A stretch of 64,000 nucleotides of DNA from assembly GCA_964574325.1 (NCBI GenBank), contig CAZNMY010000003.1, positions 72,010 through 136,009 of the forward strand, read 5' to 3'. Source of the DNA: CAMDPA01 sp964574325 (GTDB lineage Bacteria > Pseudomonadota > Alphaproteobacteria > Rhizobiales > Hyphomicrobiaceae). Below, one piece after another: positions 35,833 to 44,827 of this stretch. The translations under genes were made by a program, and so were the position numbers. The notes under the pieces were generated by a model. That model was not told the origin of the DNA, ran no database searches, and saw only the letters and a list, made by a program, of their open reading frames with translations. The stretch's first letter is position 1; every line of letters begins with the position of its first letter.

Positions 35833-37113
35833 CTACTCCGCCGGCTGCGGCGCGGCCCTCGGCGCCGGCCCAGCGGAGGTCGTCAGCCAGCCCCAGTTGG
35901 ACTCGTTCCCCCGTTCAGGCGCTCTCGGCACCAGGAACGCCAGCGACAGCGAAAGCATCGCGATCCCCGTGCCGAGCCAGAAGATGATCGAGGGATCGCG
36001 GTGCCCCAGCGCCCCGAACACCACCGGGATGATGACGGCGGCGATGTGGTTGAACGTGAAGGCGACGGAGGTCGTCGCCGTCATGTCCTCGCGGTCGCCG
36101 ATCTTCTGGATGTAGGTTCGTTGCGCGATGGTGAGCGAGGTGGAAGCGCCGTCGATCACGAATAGCAGCGCCGCCACCGCCGCCGATTGCGTCATGGCAT
36201 AGCCCGTGAATACCAGGATCAGGATCAGGTTTTCCAGGATCATCGTGCGCCGCTCGCCGATCCGCCCGATCATCCGCCCGATCCGCGGCGCCAGCAGCGT
36301 CGAGGCGAACGCCGTGACGAGATAGAGCAGCGCGATTCGGTCGACCCCGAGCCCGAACCGGTCGACGAGGAGGAACGCGCCGAACGCCACGAAGATCTGC
36401 CGCCGCGCCCCGCTCATGAACGTCAGCGCGTAGTAGAGCCCGTACCGCCGCCGCAGCACCAGAGCCTTGCGCTGCACGACCGGCCCCTCGTACTGCGGAA
36501 AGCTCCGGTAGGCCCGCCACGTCAGCAGCATGCCGGCGAGCGCGATCACAAGGAAAACGGTGGTGTAGGAGACGAGCCCGCTCCAGGCCGTCAGCGCGAA
36601 CACGATCGTGTACGCCACGAATTGCGCCGCCCACGACGCACTCTGGATGCGCCCCATTTCGCGCGCGGCCGTTTCCTGCCGCAGAAGCTGCAACTGCAGC
36701 GAATGGCTGGCCGTCTCGAAATAGTGGAAGCCGATCGACATCACCAGCGTGGTCAGCAGAATGCCGCCGAGCGTGGGAAAGAAGCCGGTCAGTGCGATAC
36801 CGATCGAGGCCAGCACCAGGCTGACGTAGGCGAGCGACTGCTCGCGCATCCACATCAGCCAGAAGATCGCCGTGAAGGCGAGTAGCCCCGGCAACTCCCG
36901 CATCGATTGGTTGAGGCCGGTCTCGAACCAGCCGAACCCCGCCTGCTCGCGCGCGAAGTTGTTGATGAGCGCCTGCCACCCGGCAAATCCGAGCGTGTTG
37001 ACGAAGGCCAGCAGCATCAGGAACTCGGTCGGCGTGGGCGCGCTGCGGGGTGCGTCGTGGGTGTGGCGATCGTCACCGGCGAAGTTGGAATGGGCGAGGT
37101 TGAAGGGCAGCAT
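35833..37113 (-). CDS. Major facilitator superfamily transporter
   Basis: 426 residues with about twelve hydrophobic helices in two halves. The first is FLMLLAFVNTLGFAGWQALI. Between helices 2 and 3 the motif is WLMWMREQSLAY, not the classic GxxxDRxGRR; a related RIGRMIGRIGERRTM occurs in the second half. The substrate is unknown and neither neighbour suggests one. C-terminal tail is Pro/Ala-rich. Confidence 0.88.
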   Translation of the reverse strand: MLPFNLAHSNFAGDDRHTHDAPRSAPTPTEFLMLLAFVNTLGFAGWQALINNFAREQAGFGWFETGLNQSMRELPGLLAFTAIFWLMWMREQSLAYVSLVLASIGIALTGFFPTLGGILLTTLVMSIGFHYFETASHSLQLQLLRQETAAREMGRIQSASWAAQFVAYTIVFALTAWSGLVSYTTVFLVIALAGMLLTWRAYRSFPQYEGPVVQRKALVLRRRYGLYYALTFMSGARRQIFVAFGAFLLVDRFGLGVDRIALLYLVTAFASTLLAPRIGRMIGRIGERRTMILENLILILVFTGYAMTQSAAVAALLFVIDGASTSLTIAQRTYIQKIGDREDMTATTSVAFTFNHIAAVIIPVVFGALGHRDPSIIFWLGTGIAMLSLSLAFLVPRAPERGNESNWGWLTTSAGPAPRAAPQPAE

Positions 37114-37479
37114 CGCATCTCGCGAGGATTAAGGGTGGCAGCCCCGGACGAGCCGGCGTCGGGCTGATGAGGTCCGAGGGATAGAAGCCCGTTCGGTGTC
37201 GATGGGGTGTGGATGAGGTCGATTGCTCCGCCTTTGATGACCCGCTTCCGTAGCGGGGCCGGCCGGCAGTGACAAGCAGCCCGCAGCCCGCTGCCCTTCG
37301 CGCCAGCGCCGATGCCATTCCGCTTCAAGACGGAATTGTTACATCGAATTTCCAGGAGTTTAACGATTTGTCACTATCCTGTCCGCCAGAGTTCCCGGCA
37401 TCGGCACGGGCAAGCCGCTCTGAAGATCGGCGCAGGCGCAGCCCCACCGTCGGGCGCTCAGGAGTTGGAGTGGGGTGGA
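37114..37479. other. Divergent intergenic region before the membrane-protein gene
   Basis: No supported gene in 366 bases. Open frames on both strands are antisense-like. It contains the promoters of the MFS gene and, in the AT-richer patch 37315-37385, probably of the membrane-protein gene at 37480. Confidence 0.5.
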
Positions 37480-37995
37480 ATGTCTCAGGTTTTCAAGACC
37501 GGTGATCGCCTGGTGCTCGATTTGGGGGAGCAGATCGGCGAGCAGGGTGCGCAGCCCGGCCGCGGGTTCGACTTCCAGCTCCTGTCGCCGCTGCTGTTGG
37601 GGCTTCTGGCCCCTTTCATGCTGGCCAACTACTACGAGCCGGAAGCACTGAGCCACCTCAAGTGGCCGATCTGGATTTTTCTGATGGCGATGTTCGTGGT
37701 GTGCACCGCGCTGTTCTTTTACACTCACCATTTCCCCGGTAAAATCAGCAAGATCGTGATCGATCGTGACGCTCGAACGATCGAGATCGTGTGGCGCAAC
37801 CTGATGGCGCAGGCCTCCCAGATCGTGCCTTTCCAGGACATTTCGGCGTTGCGCGTCCGCCAGGACTACGACGACGACGGCCGCCCGGCCCCGATCGCCG
37901 AGCTTGTGCTGAGGACGAGACCGCCGATCAGATTGCCGGCAACCATCTCCGAAGAGCAGTTACGCCCGCTGCGCGCATCGATCGGGCTGGGCTGA
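37480..37995 (+). CDS. Hypothetical membrane protein, 171 residues
   Basis: Family not recognised. Two hydrophobic helices (FQLLSPLLLGLLAPFMLANYY, cut to FQLLSPLLLGLLAPFML, and WPIWIFLMAMFVVCTALFFY) followed by a soluble C-terminal domain (IVIDRDARTIEIVWRN, FQDISALRVRQDYDDDGRP) that looks like a PH-type or photosystem-assembly-like beta fold. The run GGAGTTGGAGTGGGGTGGA precedes the ATG and serves as ribosome binding site. The helicase gene follows after 80 bases. Confidence 0.75.
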   Translation: MSQVFKTGDRLVLDLGEQIGEQGAQPGRGFDFQLLSPLLLGLLAPFMLANYYEPEALSHLKWPIWIFLMAMFVVCTALFFYTHHFPGKISKIVIDRDARTIEIVWRNLMAQASQIVPFQDISALRVRQDYDDDGRPAPIAELVLRTRPPIRLPATISEEQLRPLRASIGLG

Positions 37996-38075
37996 CGGCT
38001 CCGAGTCGGCTATTCGCTCTTTGGCCGAGGCTGCGGCAGGCATTGCCCGTAGCTCGCCCAGGAGCTGTGCGACGC

Positions 38076-39452
38076 GTGAGTGTGCCCGAGACAGTCCCCG
38101 CCTCCGCTCCGTCGTCCGGCCCTTGGCCGGCGGGCGTGACCCCGACCGCGGAATATGCGGCGGCTCTGAATCACATCCGCGACGACGCAGGCAACCTCTT
38201 CATCACCGGGCGCGCCGGCACCGGCAAGTCGACGTTGCTGCGCATCCTCGCCCGCGAAGCCGGTGATCGCGCCGTCGTGCTGGCGCCGACCGGGCTTGCT
38301 GCCGTCAACGTCGGCGGCCAGACGATACACTCGTTTTTCGGTCTGCCGCCCCGCCTGATCCGGCCCGACGACATCCGCCGCAGCCGCAATGGCCGGGTGA
38401 TGCGCAAGCTCGACATGCTCATCATCGACGAGGTCTCGATGGTGCGCTCCGACCTGATGTGGGCGATCGACCAGTCGCTGCGCCTCAACCGTGGTCGCGC
38501 CCGCGAACCGTTCGGCGGCCTCAAGCTGATCCTGTTCGGCGATATGCATCAGCTCCCCCCCGTGGTGCAGGAAGCCGAGGTGGCCCAGCATCTCGACGAC
38601 GTCCATGGCGGCCCGTTCTTCTTCAATCACTCGGCGCTGCGCGACGGCGCCGGCACGATGTTGCTCGAGCTGGAACAGGTCTTCCGTCAGCGCGACGAGC
38701 GGCTTCTGTCGCTGCTCAACAGCGTGCGCGAAGGCGAGGCGAGCGAGGAGGAGCTGGCCTTCCTCAACGAGCGGGTGAACCCTGTCCGCACGCTGCAGGA
38801 AGGCGATCCCTACGTCATCCTCACGCCGACGAACGCTGCGGCCAGCCGCATCAACCTGGCTTATCTCGATGCGCTGGCCGGCTCGCCGCAGGCCTACGAG
38901 GCGAGCGTCACGGGTGAGTTCTCGCAGAGCGCCCAACCGACGGATCAGACGCTGGTGCTGAAGGTCGGCGCAAAGGTCATCCTGTTGCGCAACGATTCCG
39001 AGCGGCGCTGGGTCAATGGCTCGATCGCCCGTGTGTCGAGGCTCTCCGACAAGCGTGTCTGGATCGAGATCGGCGACCGCGAATACGAGATCGAGCCCGC
39101 CTCCTGGGAAAGCCGCCGATACGCGTTCGACCAGGCCGAGAACAAGATCGTCGAGACCGTGGCCGGCTCGTTCAAGCAGTTCCCGCTTCGTCTCGCCTGG
39201 GCCCTGACCATCCACAAGAGCCAGGGCCTGACCCTCGACAAGGTCTATATCGACCTCGGCCGCGGCACGTTCGCCCACGGCCAGACCTATGTCGCGCTCT
39301 CCCGGTGCCGGACCCTCGAGGGATTGGCTTTGGCGCGCCCATTGCGGACCTCGGATCTCAACTTCGATCGCAGCGCGACAGCCTACCGCACCCTGTTCGA
39401 ACGGCTGGGTGTCGATGTCGCAAAACCGACAAAGTCTGATCTTTTGGAATAG
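38076..39452 (+). CDS. RecD/Pif1-like superfamily 1B DNA helicase
   Basis: About 458 residues. Walker A GRAGTGKST at 45-53, Walker B MLIIDEVSM, motif III LILFGDMHQLPPVVQ, and near the C terminus LRLAWALTIHKSQGLTLDKV (20 residues) and YVALSRCRTLEGL. The order and HKSQG/SRCR motifs are those of Pif1/RecD-type 5'-3' helicases. No RecB or RecC accompanies it, so it acts outside the exonuclease V complex. Start taken as GTG 38076, with AGGAG 11 bases upstream; another GTG lies at 38082. Confidence 0.88.
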   Translation: MSVPETVPASAPSSGPWPAGVTPTAEYAAALNHIRDDAGNLFITGRAGTGKSTLLRILAREAGDRAVVLAPTGLAAVNVGGQTIHSFFGLPPRLIRPDDIRRSRNGRVMRKLDMLIIDEVSMVRSDLMWAIDQSLRLNRGRAREPFGGLKLILFGDMHQLPPVVQEAEVAQHLDDVHGGPFFFNHSALRDGAGTMLLELEQVFRQRDERLLSLLNSVREGEASEEELAFLNERVNPVRTLQEGDPYVILTPTNAAASRINLAYLDALAGSPQAYEASVTGEFSQSAQPTDQTLVLKVGAKVILLRNDSERRWVNGSIARVSRLSDKRVWIEIGDREYEIEPASWESRRYAFDQAENKIVETVAGSFKQFPLRLAWALTIHKSQGLTLDKVYIDLGRGTFAHGQTYVALSRCRTLEGLALARPLRTSDLNFDRSATAYRTLFERLGVDVAKPTKSDLLE

Positions 39453-39545
39453 TTTGCTCCAACGAGCGCCAGACGCGCCCGGGCACACTCCCACACTTTT
39501 CGGTCCATGAATTCAGCGTCGTCGCGCGTGCGGCGCACAATATAT

Positions 39546-39560
39546 ATTGCGCTGCACAAT
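39546..39560. promoter_or_regulatory. Candidate PhaR-type operator upstream of the phasin gene
   Basis: ATTGCGCTGCACAAT is an imperfect palindrome (halves match at 6 of 7 positions). PhaR repressors of PHA-storing bacteria bind GC-rich TGC/GCA palindromes upstream of phasin genes. A second inverted repeat CTATATG/CATATAG lies at 39569-39590. Assignment is inference. Confidence 0.4.
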
Positions 39561-39635
39561 GAAATGGGCTATATGAGTTTCACCATATAGGAAAGCCCAA
39601 CACCAAGTGGGACGGCGTCAAGCCGCCGGCAGAGC

Positions 39636-40274
39636 ATGGCCATAGCAAAGACCAAGGTTTCAGCGGCGCGTTCCAGCACGAAGGCCGCAATCAAGTCCAC
39701 AAGCAAAGTCGCAAGTAAAATCTCCGGCAAGACCGCCGGTAAGACCTTGAAGATCGTGAAGCCCACCATCGTGAAACACAAGCCCGCCGCGTCTGCGCAT
39801 GCGGCTACAGCAAGGAGCAAACCCATGAACGAGCAATTCACGCGCCAGGCTCAGGACATGTTCCGCGCCGCCCAGGACGCCAAGATCCCCGAGCAGTTCC
39901 AGGCCATTGCCGAGGACGGCGTCGCCAAGACCCGCGAAGCCTACCAGAAGATCCAGAGCGCCACGAAGGACAACGCCAAGGTCGTCGAGGAATTCGTTCT
40001 CGCCGCTCAAGCCGGCGCCAAGGCGATCGGTGAGAAGGTGATCGAGAACACGACCGCCAACACCGAAGCCGCGTTCGACGCAGCTCAGGCGATCGCACGC
40101 GCCCGTTCGCTTCCCGAGTTCGCCCGCTTGCAGGCCGACTTCATGCAGCAGCAGATGGCTGTGGCCAGCTCACAGACAAAGGAGCTGTTCGAGCTGTCTC
40201 AGCGCTTCACGCGCCAGACCATGGAGACCGTGAACGCGGCCGCCGCACGTTCGTTCGAGACGCTGAAGCGCTGA
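39636..40274 (+). CDS. Phasin with Lys/Ala-rich N-terminal extension
   Basis: 212 residues. The C-terminal 150 residues are a phasin domain (long amphipathic helices such as SLPEFARLQADFMQQQMAVA, 20 residues) that coats polyhydroxyalkanoate granules. The first 63 residues are Lys-, Ala- and Ser-rich (KTLKIVKPTIVKHKPAASAH), like the DNA-binding tails of PhaF-type proteins. A second ATG at 39825 has a near-perfect site, AAGGAG (39812-39817) with a 7-base gap, while the first ATG has none of note. Both a long and a short form may be made. A terminator follows. Confidence 0.85.
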   Translation: MAIAKTKVSAARSSTKAAIKSTSKVASKISGKTAGKTLKIVKPTIVKHKPAASAHAATARSKPMNEQFTRQAQDMFRAAQDAKIPEQFQAIAEDGVAKTREAYQKIQSATKDNAKVVEEFVLAAQAGAKAIGEKVIENTTANTEAAFDAAQAIARARSLPEFARLQADFMQQQMAVASSQTKELFELSQRFTRQTMETVNAAAARSFETLKR

Positions 40275-40299
40275 GCGATCACTGCACCGTTCGAGAATG

Positions 40300-40331
40300 G
40301 GCCGGCTCCGTAGATCGCGGGGCCGGCCTTT
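40300..40331 (+). terminator. Probable terminator of the phasin gene
   Basis: GGCCGGC (40300-40306) pairs with GCCGGCC (40322-40328) around a 15-base loop and is followed by TTTGCTTT. The rest of the gap to 40579 shows no supported gene; a tRNA-like T-arm string near 40410 does not fold into a tRNA. Confidence 0.6.
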
Positions 40332-40579
40332 GCTTTCGATCTTTACCAATCTGCAAAGTCGTCGCCGCGGGTGTTGCCGATCGCGCACGCCTTGCGGCGT
40401 GGGTTCAAATGGATCGCTCTACCAATTGATCCACGTACGATATTCCAGTGAACACGCGATCGCCTCCGCCATCTCGGGGCGACGTGCTCCCCCGGAATCG
40501 ACGTCCCATGCTGGCTCTCTTCGTCACCATTCGTTTGCTTTTCGCTACACAAACCCGAATTGCGCGCTAGGATGGGGGC

Positions 40580-41098
40580 ATGCTGGGTTCGAGTTCACAT
40601 ATCGTCGTGCGTCGCGGTCGTCCGAGTGATGCCAAGGTTCTGTCCGAAATCTTTCGCGACAGTTGGCGAAACGCGTATGGCGGCATCATTCCGCATCAGC
40701 ATCTCGAGAGCATGATCTCGAGGCGCGGTCCCAAGTGGTGGACGAGCGCGGTACGTTCGCGCGAGAGCCTGCTGGTGTTGAGCGTCGCCCGCGAGGTCGT
40801 GGGGTACGCGACCCTCGGGCTGTCCCGCACGCGTGGCCGGATCGGCAAGGCCGAAGGCGAAATCTACGAGATTTACCTTTCGCCTCTGCAACAGGGGCAG
40901 GGCCTGGGCGAGCATCTGTTCGAAGGGTCGCGTCACGCGCTCGAGCTGCGCGGCCACGCGGGTCTGATCGTCTGGTCGCTCGCCGACAATCAGGGCGCGC
41001 TCGACTTCTATTGGCGCCGCGGTGGCCGCCCGGTTGCCGAGACGGTGGAATTGATCGGCGGCGCGAAGCTCAAGAAGATCGCGTTCGAGTGGAATTGA
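40580..41098 (+). CDS. GNAT family N-acetyltransferase
   Basis: 172 residues with the GNAT fold: RRGRPSDAKVLSEIFRDSW at the start, and the acetyl-CoA loop region EIYEIYLSPLQQGQGLGEHL (20 residues) holding the Q/RxxGxG/A motif as QGQGLG. It ends LIVWSLADNQGALDFYWRRG, a pattern of GNATs acting on small molecules or protein N termini. Stands alone; substrate unknown. Confidence 0.88.
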   Translation: MLGSSSHIVVRRGRPSDAKVLSEIFRDSWRNAYGGIIPHQHLESMISRRGPKWWTSAVRSRESLLVLSVAREVVGYATLGLSRTRGRIGKAEGEIYEIYLSPLQQGQGLGEHLFEGSRHALELRGHAGLIVWSLADNQGALDFYWRRGGRPVAETVELIGGAKLKKIAFEWN

Positions 41099-41217
41099 AC
41101 CCACTTTGCAGGGCAGATTTGGCCCCAGGCCGTAATCCGCCCACTATCATCCCGATGGACGAGCAATCGATCGGCTCGGCGCCATACGCCCTGCGCAACC
41201 GACCCACGACAACGACA

Positions 41218-41847
41218 TCACATCGGGCCTTTGCCGGGAGCGCCCAGCACGATCGGAACGGCGGGACACGACTGCTTCTTCGCCTCGGCGATGGCCCAGG
41301 TCCGCGCGATCGCCATCGCATCCGGATTGGCCGATGCGTCGATCACCGCAAGTCGGCAGGAATCCTTCGGGTCGACCTTCGTCACCACGAGAACTTCGCC
41401 CTTCGCGGTATCGTGCGACGTGTGAAACCGCACGATCGTCGCGAACGGCACGATCCGGCCGCGCGTATCGTTCTCGACGCGCCATTCGACCGTCGCTCGC
41501 CGCTTTCCACCGAAGATCGTATTGAATGACGCCAGCGTCTGTTTGGACGATGTCCGCTTCTGCGGAGCGGGGCCGAAACCGATCATCTGGCGCAGGTCGC
41601 CCTCGGCGAAATAGATCGGATAGCCGCGCAGGCCCGGACACAGCCACGCACCGCCGTCGCGATGCTTCGACAGCCTGCGGCACTCCTTGAGTTCGATCGT
41701 CGAGAGCCGGCTCTTGTTGAGATCGACGGCGAATACCGCGCTGGAGGACGCAGCCACGCCGCAGAAGCCGAGGAGGCAAATGAGCGGGCCGACGAGCGAA
41801 CGGGTTGGGCGGCCGGCAAGCTGACCGGCGAGAATGTTCGCTCGCAT
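41218..41847 (-). CDS. Hypothetical secreted protein, 209 residues
   Basis: Family not recognised. N-terminal signal peptide (RSLVGPLICLLGFCGVAASSSAVFA, likely cut after VFA; quoted core GPLICLLGFCGVAASS). The mature part has four cysteines spaced as two likely disulfides (KECRR, WLCPG, DSCRL, QSCPA) and the stretch LRGYPIYFAEGDLRQMIGFG (20 residues), reminiscent of small invasion-associated or DUF1176-like envelope proteins. It lies 58 bases downstream of grpE on the same strand. Confidence 0.75.
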   Translation of the reverse strand: MRANILAGQLAGRPTRSLVGPLICLLGFCGVAASSSAVFAVDLNKSRLSTIELKECRRLSKHRDGGAWLCPGLRGYPIYFAEGDLRQMIGFGPAPQKRTSSKQTLASFNTIFGGKRRATVEWRVENDTRGRIVPFATIVRFHTSHDTAKGEVLVVTKVDPKDSCRLAVIDASANPDAMAIARTWAIAEAKKQSCPAVPIVLGAPGKGPM

Positions 41848-41905
41848 CTCCTGCCCCCGATCCCTGTTTCCCTGTTGACCTCTTGCACGGCCGGCACGCG
41901 GCGGC

Positions 41906-42544
41906 TCAAACGCCGCTGTTGTCGTTGCTCGCGGGCGGCGCAGTCGCGTTTTCGGCAGCCTTCACCGGCTTGGTGCCGCCCTTCGCGACCACGACCATTG
42001 CCGGACGCAGCACACGGTCTTCGATCATGTAGCCGAGCTGGAAGACCTGCGTTACCGTGCCCGCAGGCACCTCCGGGTTTTCCTGTTCCATCACGGCCTG
42101 ATGCATGTTCGGGTTGAACGGCTCGCCCATCGGATCGATGCGCCGCACGCCGTGTCGATCGAGCACCTGCAGGAATGCCCGCTCGGTCATCACGACGCCT
42201 TCGACCACGCTCTTCAGTGGTCCGTCCTGCTCGCTCGCTCCAGGAGGAACGGCGGCGACGGCGCGCTGAAAATTGTCGGAGATGCCGACGATGTCGACGG
42301 CGAACTTGGTGATCGCGTACTTCGCGCCGTCGATCTTCTCGCGCTCCATGCGCTTGCGCAGATTGTCCATCTCCGCATGAGCACGCAGCAGCCTGTCGGT
42401 CAGATCGCCTTGCTGCCCTTCGAGTTCCTTCACGCGCGCCTCGAGCACGGCCACCATATCGGGCGCTGCCTGCGGCGGATCTTGCGGTGAGCCTGCCTGC
42501 TGACCCGTCTGCCCGCTGTCGTGCGGCTTCTCCTGATCGTTCAT
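41906..42544 (-). CDS. grpE: Nucleotide exchange factor GrpE
   Basis: 212 residues. Acidic/Gln-rich N terminus, long coiled coil (ARVKELEGQQGDLTDRLLRA, 20 residues), then the beta-wing domain with FNPNMHQAVMEQENPEVPAG (20 residues) and VFQLGYMIEDRVLRPAMVVV. It releases ADP from DnaK. Transcribed 106 bases after hrcA. ATG 42544 was chosen; the frame extends upstream without protein character. dnaK and dnaJ are not in the window. Confidence 0.95.
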   Translation of the reverse strand: MNDQEKPHDSGQTGQQAGSPQDPPQAAPDMVAVLEARVKELEGQQGDLTDRLLRAHAEMDNLRKRMEREKIDGAKYAITKFAVDIVGISDNFQRAVAAVPPGASEQDGPLKSVVEGVVMTERAFLQVLDRHGVRRIDPMGEPFNPNMHQAVMEQENPEVPAGTVTQVFQLGYMIEDRVLRPAMVVVAKGGTKPVKAAENATAPPASNDNSGV

Positions 42545-42650
42545 CTTGCCTCGTCTCATCGATCCCACGGGGGCGCGGAACGGCTCCGTGTCGTGTGTTA
42601 TGTGCAGTGCAAAAAGCTCGGCCTGCATATCAGCCGTTGCTGCCCAAAAA

Positions 42651-43709
42651 TCAAGTCAGCAGGCGGCCGACGAGCCGTGCAGTGTAGTCGACCATCGGAA
42701 TGATCCGCGCATAGTTGAGGCGCGTCGGACCGATCACGCCGAGCACGCCGACGATCTTGCGCGCATTGTCCTGGAACGGCGCGACGATCAGCGACGAGCC
42801 CGACAGCGAGAACAGCTTGTTCTCCGAGCCGATGAAGATGCGCACACCGTCCGCACGCTCGGCGAGCCCGAGGAGCTGGATCAGGTCGCTTTTGGTCTCG
42901 AGATCGTCGAACAATCGCCTGATCCGGTCCAGGTCGTCCACGGCGCTGACGTCCGTCAGCAGGTTCGATTGGCCTCTGACGATGAGGCTCTTCCGGTCGT
43001 CCATGGAGCCGGACCATTCCGCGAGCCCCGCGTGGATCACTTTGCGCGTCAGGTCGTCGAGCTCGGCTTTGGCGGTCGCGAGTTCCGTCTCGACGCGCCT
43101 CAACGCTTCGCCGATGTTGAGGCCGCGGATGTTCGCGTTGAGGTAGTTGGCAGCCTCCGCCAGGGAGGACGGCGGCAACCCCGGCGGCACGTTGATGACG
43201 CGGTTCTCGACACCGTTGTCTTCACCGACCAGAACGACCAGCGCGCGCCCGGGATCGAGGCCCACGAATTCGATGTGCTTCAGCCGGCCGACCATCTTCT
43301 CCGCGAGCACGACACCCGCACAATGCGACAGGCCGGAGATCATCTCGCTGGCCTCCTTCAGCACCTGCTCGACGGAGGTCTGCTGGCGTACCTTGATCTG
43401 TGCTTCGATCTCCTTGCGCTCGTCGACGTTGAGTTCACCGACCTCGAGAAGGCCGTCCACGAACATGCGCAGGCCCTGCTGCGTCGGCATCCGGCCGGCC
43501 GAGGTGTGCGGCGCATAGATGAGACCGAGATGCTCGAGATCCGACATCACGTTCCGGATCGAGGCCGGCGACAGCGTTGTGGGCAGAACACGCGCCAGAT
43601 TGCGCGATCCGACCGGCTCGCCTGTCGTCAGGTATTGCTCCACGATCCTGCGGAAGATGTCGCGGGAGCGATCGTTGAGGTTCGTCAGCTCGTTCGTGAT
43701 GTCCGCCAT
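42651..43709 (-). CDS. hrcA: Heat-inducible transcription repressor HrcA
   Basis: About 352 residues. N-terminal winged helix (YLTTGEPVGSRNLARVLPTT, 20 residues; SPASIRNVMSDLEHLGLI), then PHTSAGRMPTQQGLRMFVDG (20 residues) and the C-terminal EFVGLDPGRALVVLVGEDNG region. It represses chaperone genes through CIRCE. A GTG at 43724 preceded closely by GGGAAGG is a good alternative start. I looked for a CIRCE palindrome (TTAGCACTC/GAGTGCTAA) upstream and found none, so hrcA itself seems not to be CIRCE-controlled here. Confidence 0.95.
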   Translation of the reverse strand: MADITNELTNLNDRSRDIFRRIVEQYLTTGEPVGSRNLARVLPTTLSPASIRNVMSDLEHLGLIYAPHTSAGRMPTQQGLRMFVDGLLEVGELNVDERKEIEAQIKVRQQTSVEQVLKEASEMISGLSHCAGVVLAEKMVGRLKHIEFVGLDPGRALVVLVGEDNGVENRVINVPPGLPPSSLAEAANYLNANIRGLNIGEALRRVETELATAKAELDDLTRKVIHAGLAEWSGSMDDRKSLIVRGQSNLLTDVSAVDDLDRIRRLFDDLETKSDLIQLLGLAERADGVRIFIGSENKLFSLSGSSLIVAPFQDNARKIVGVLGVIGPTRLNYARIIPMVDYTARLVGRLLT

Positions 43710-43863
43710 GGTGTGTCTTGGCACTGACCTTCCCAGATGGGTACAGGTTTCTATCGTGTCAATGACCGCCCGGCGGGGGCAAGCCCGATGAGGCGAGCGG
43801 AGCCTGAGACACTAACGACCCACGACGCCGCCCGTCAAATGGCCATGGTGAACTCGCACGGAT

Positions 43864-44388
43864 TCAGGCCTTGCAACGCGCGCTGTCGCCGGGCAGGCGC
43901 TTCCACAGCATCGTCTCGCTCAACAACTTGATGCCGGCATAGCCGAACACTTTCAATGTGTTCGCATCGGAGAGCGATAGTTCGAGGTTGAAATTCTTGC
44001 CTTCCTCTGGGTCGTAGATCCAGCCGTCCTGCCACTGGCCCTTGCCGACGTGCTTCAGCCCGCCGATGATTTGCAGCCCGCAGACGGGGCGGCCACGTTT
44101 GCCCGTATCGGGATTGAGGATATCGGTCCAGGGTTTGCCCTTGGGATCGAGCGGCTGCTTCAGCCACACGATCGTGCCGCAGAGTTCTGGTCCACAGTCC
44201 TTGACCTCGACGGCAGCCTTGCCGAGATTGTCGAGCCACAGGCCCGGGACGCTCGGAACCGCCTGCCGAACTCCCGCCTGGCCAGCTCCTGCCTGACCCA
44301 AAGCGGGCGGGGCGACGCCGTATGTACCGAAAAGCAGTCCGATGCCGGCAATGGCCGCTCCGATGCCGCCGATTGGAAAAGACTTCAT
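43864..44388 (-). CDS. DUF2147 family secreted protein
   Basis: 174 residues. Signal peptide (IGGIGAAIAGIGLLFGTYGV) followed by a DUF2147 domain: GLWLDNLGKAAVEVKDCG, GPELCGTIVWLK, DGWIYDPEEGKNFNLELSLS (20 residues) and LKVFGYAGI. Such proteins are periplasmic or surface beta-rich proteins of unknown role. The N-terminal linker is Gly/Ala/Gln-rich. Divergent from the AsmA gene across a 439-base gap. Confidence 0.87.
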   Translation of the reverse strand: MKSFPIGGIGAAIAGIGLLFGTYGVAPPALGQAGAGQAGVRQAVPSVPGLWLDNLGKAAVEVKDCGPELCGTIVWLKQPLDPKGKPWTDILNPDTGKRGRPVCGLQIIGGLKHVGKGQWQDGWIYDPEEGKNFNLELSLSDANTLKVFGYAGIKLLSETMLWKRLPGDSARCKA

Positions 44389-44827
44389 GGTCGACCTCGT
44401 CGATATCTGATGTGACTTCGAGATGTCATGTGGCGCGGATCCCTCCGCACCGAATCACCACCGTTCACACATACCGGATAACCCGTCTCCCTCAGGGTGA
44501 GCCACGCAAAGGTAACGCTTTTCCCGGCTGAAATGGGGCAATCCGCGTCTGCCGCGGCAGGTGGCCCGAACGTGTCGCCCGTTCGTGTAGCCGATGCGTG
44601 TGGCACGGGTGTCTCATCTTTGATCCAAGTCATCCGTGCGGTTGTGCTCGCCACAATCGGACATTAGTTTGAGCGCAAAGGTGCCGCCTGCGATGTTCGC
44701 AGGGCCTCGGTGCCCGATCTTTGGTGCCCGATCCCTGGTGCCCGATCTTGCGGCCGGCGAAGTCCGGCAATGGCCTTGGCCGGCAGCGTCGTCGATTGAT
44801 CGTGCGTCCTCCCTTCGCGAAGGCTCC
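44389..44827. other. Divergent intergenic region, DUF2147 / AsmA
   Basis: No supported gene. Promoters for both neighbours are expected. It contains the triple 14-base tandem repeat at 44709-44750. The open frame that runs into asmA from 44636 lacks protein character and a ribosome binding site. Confidence 0.5.
44709..44750. repeat. Three 14-bp tandem repeats upstream of asmA
   Basis: Units start at 44709, 44723 and 44737 and share GGTGCCCGATC followed by a variable trinucleotide (TTT, CCT, TTG). Identical spacing suggests slippage-derived repeats or a regulatory array. Confidence 0.8.

Noticed and set aside
40365..40450. A tRNA-like string with GGGTTCAAAT
   Set aside because: No acceptor stem, D-arm or anticodon arm can be formed around it.
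43725..43863. A CIRCE element upstream of hrcA
   Set aside because: No TTAGCACTC/GAGTGCTAA-like inverted repeat is present.
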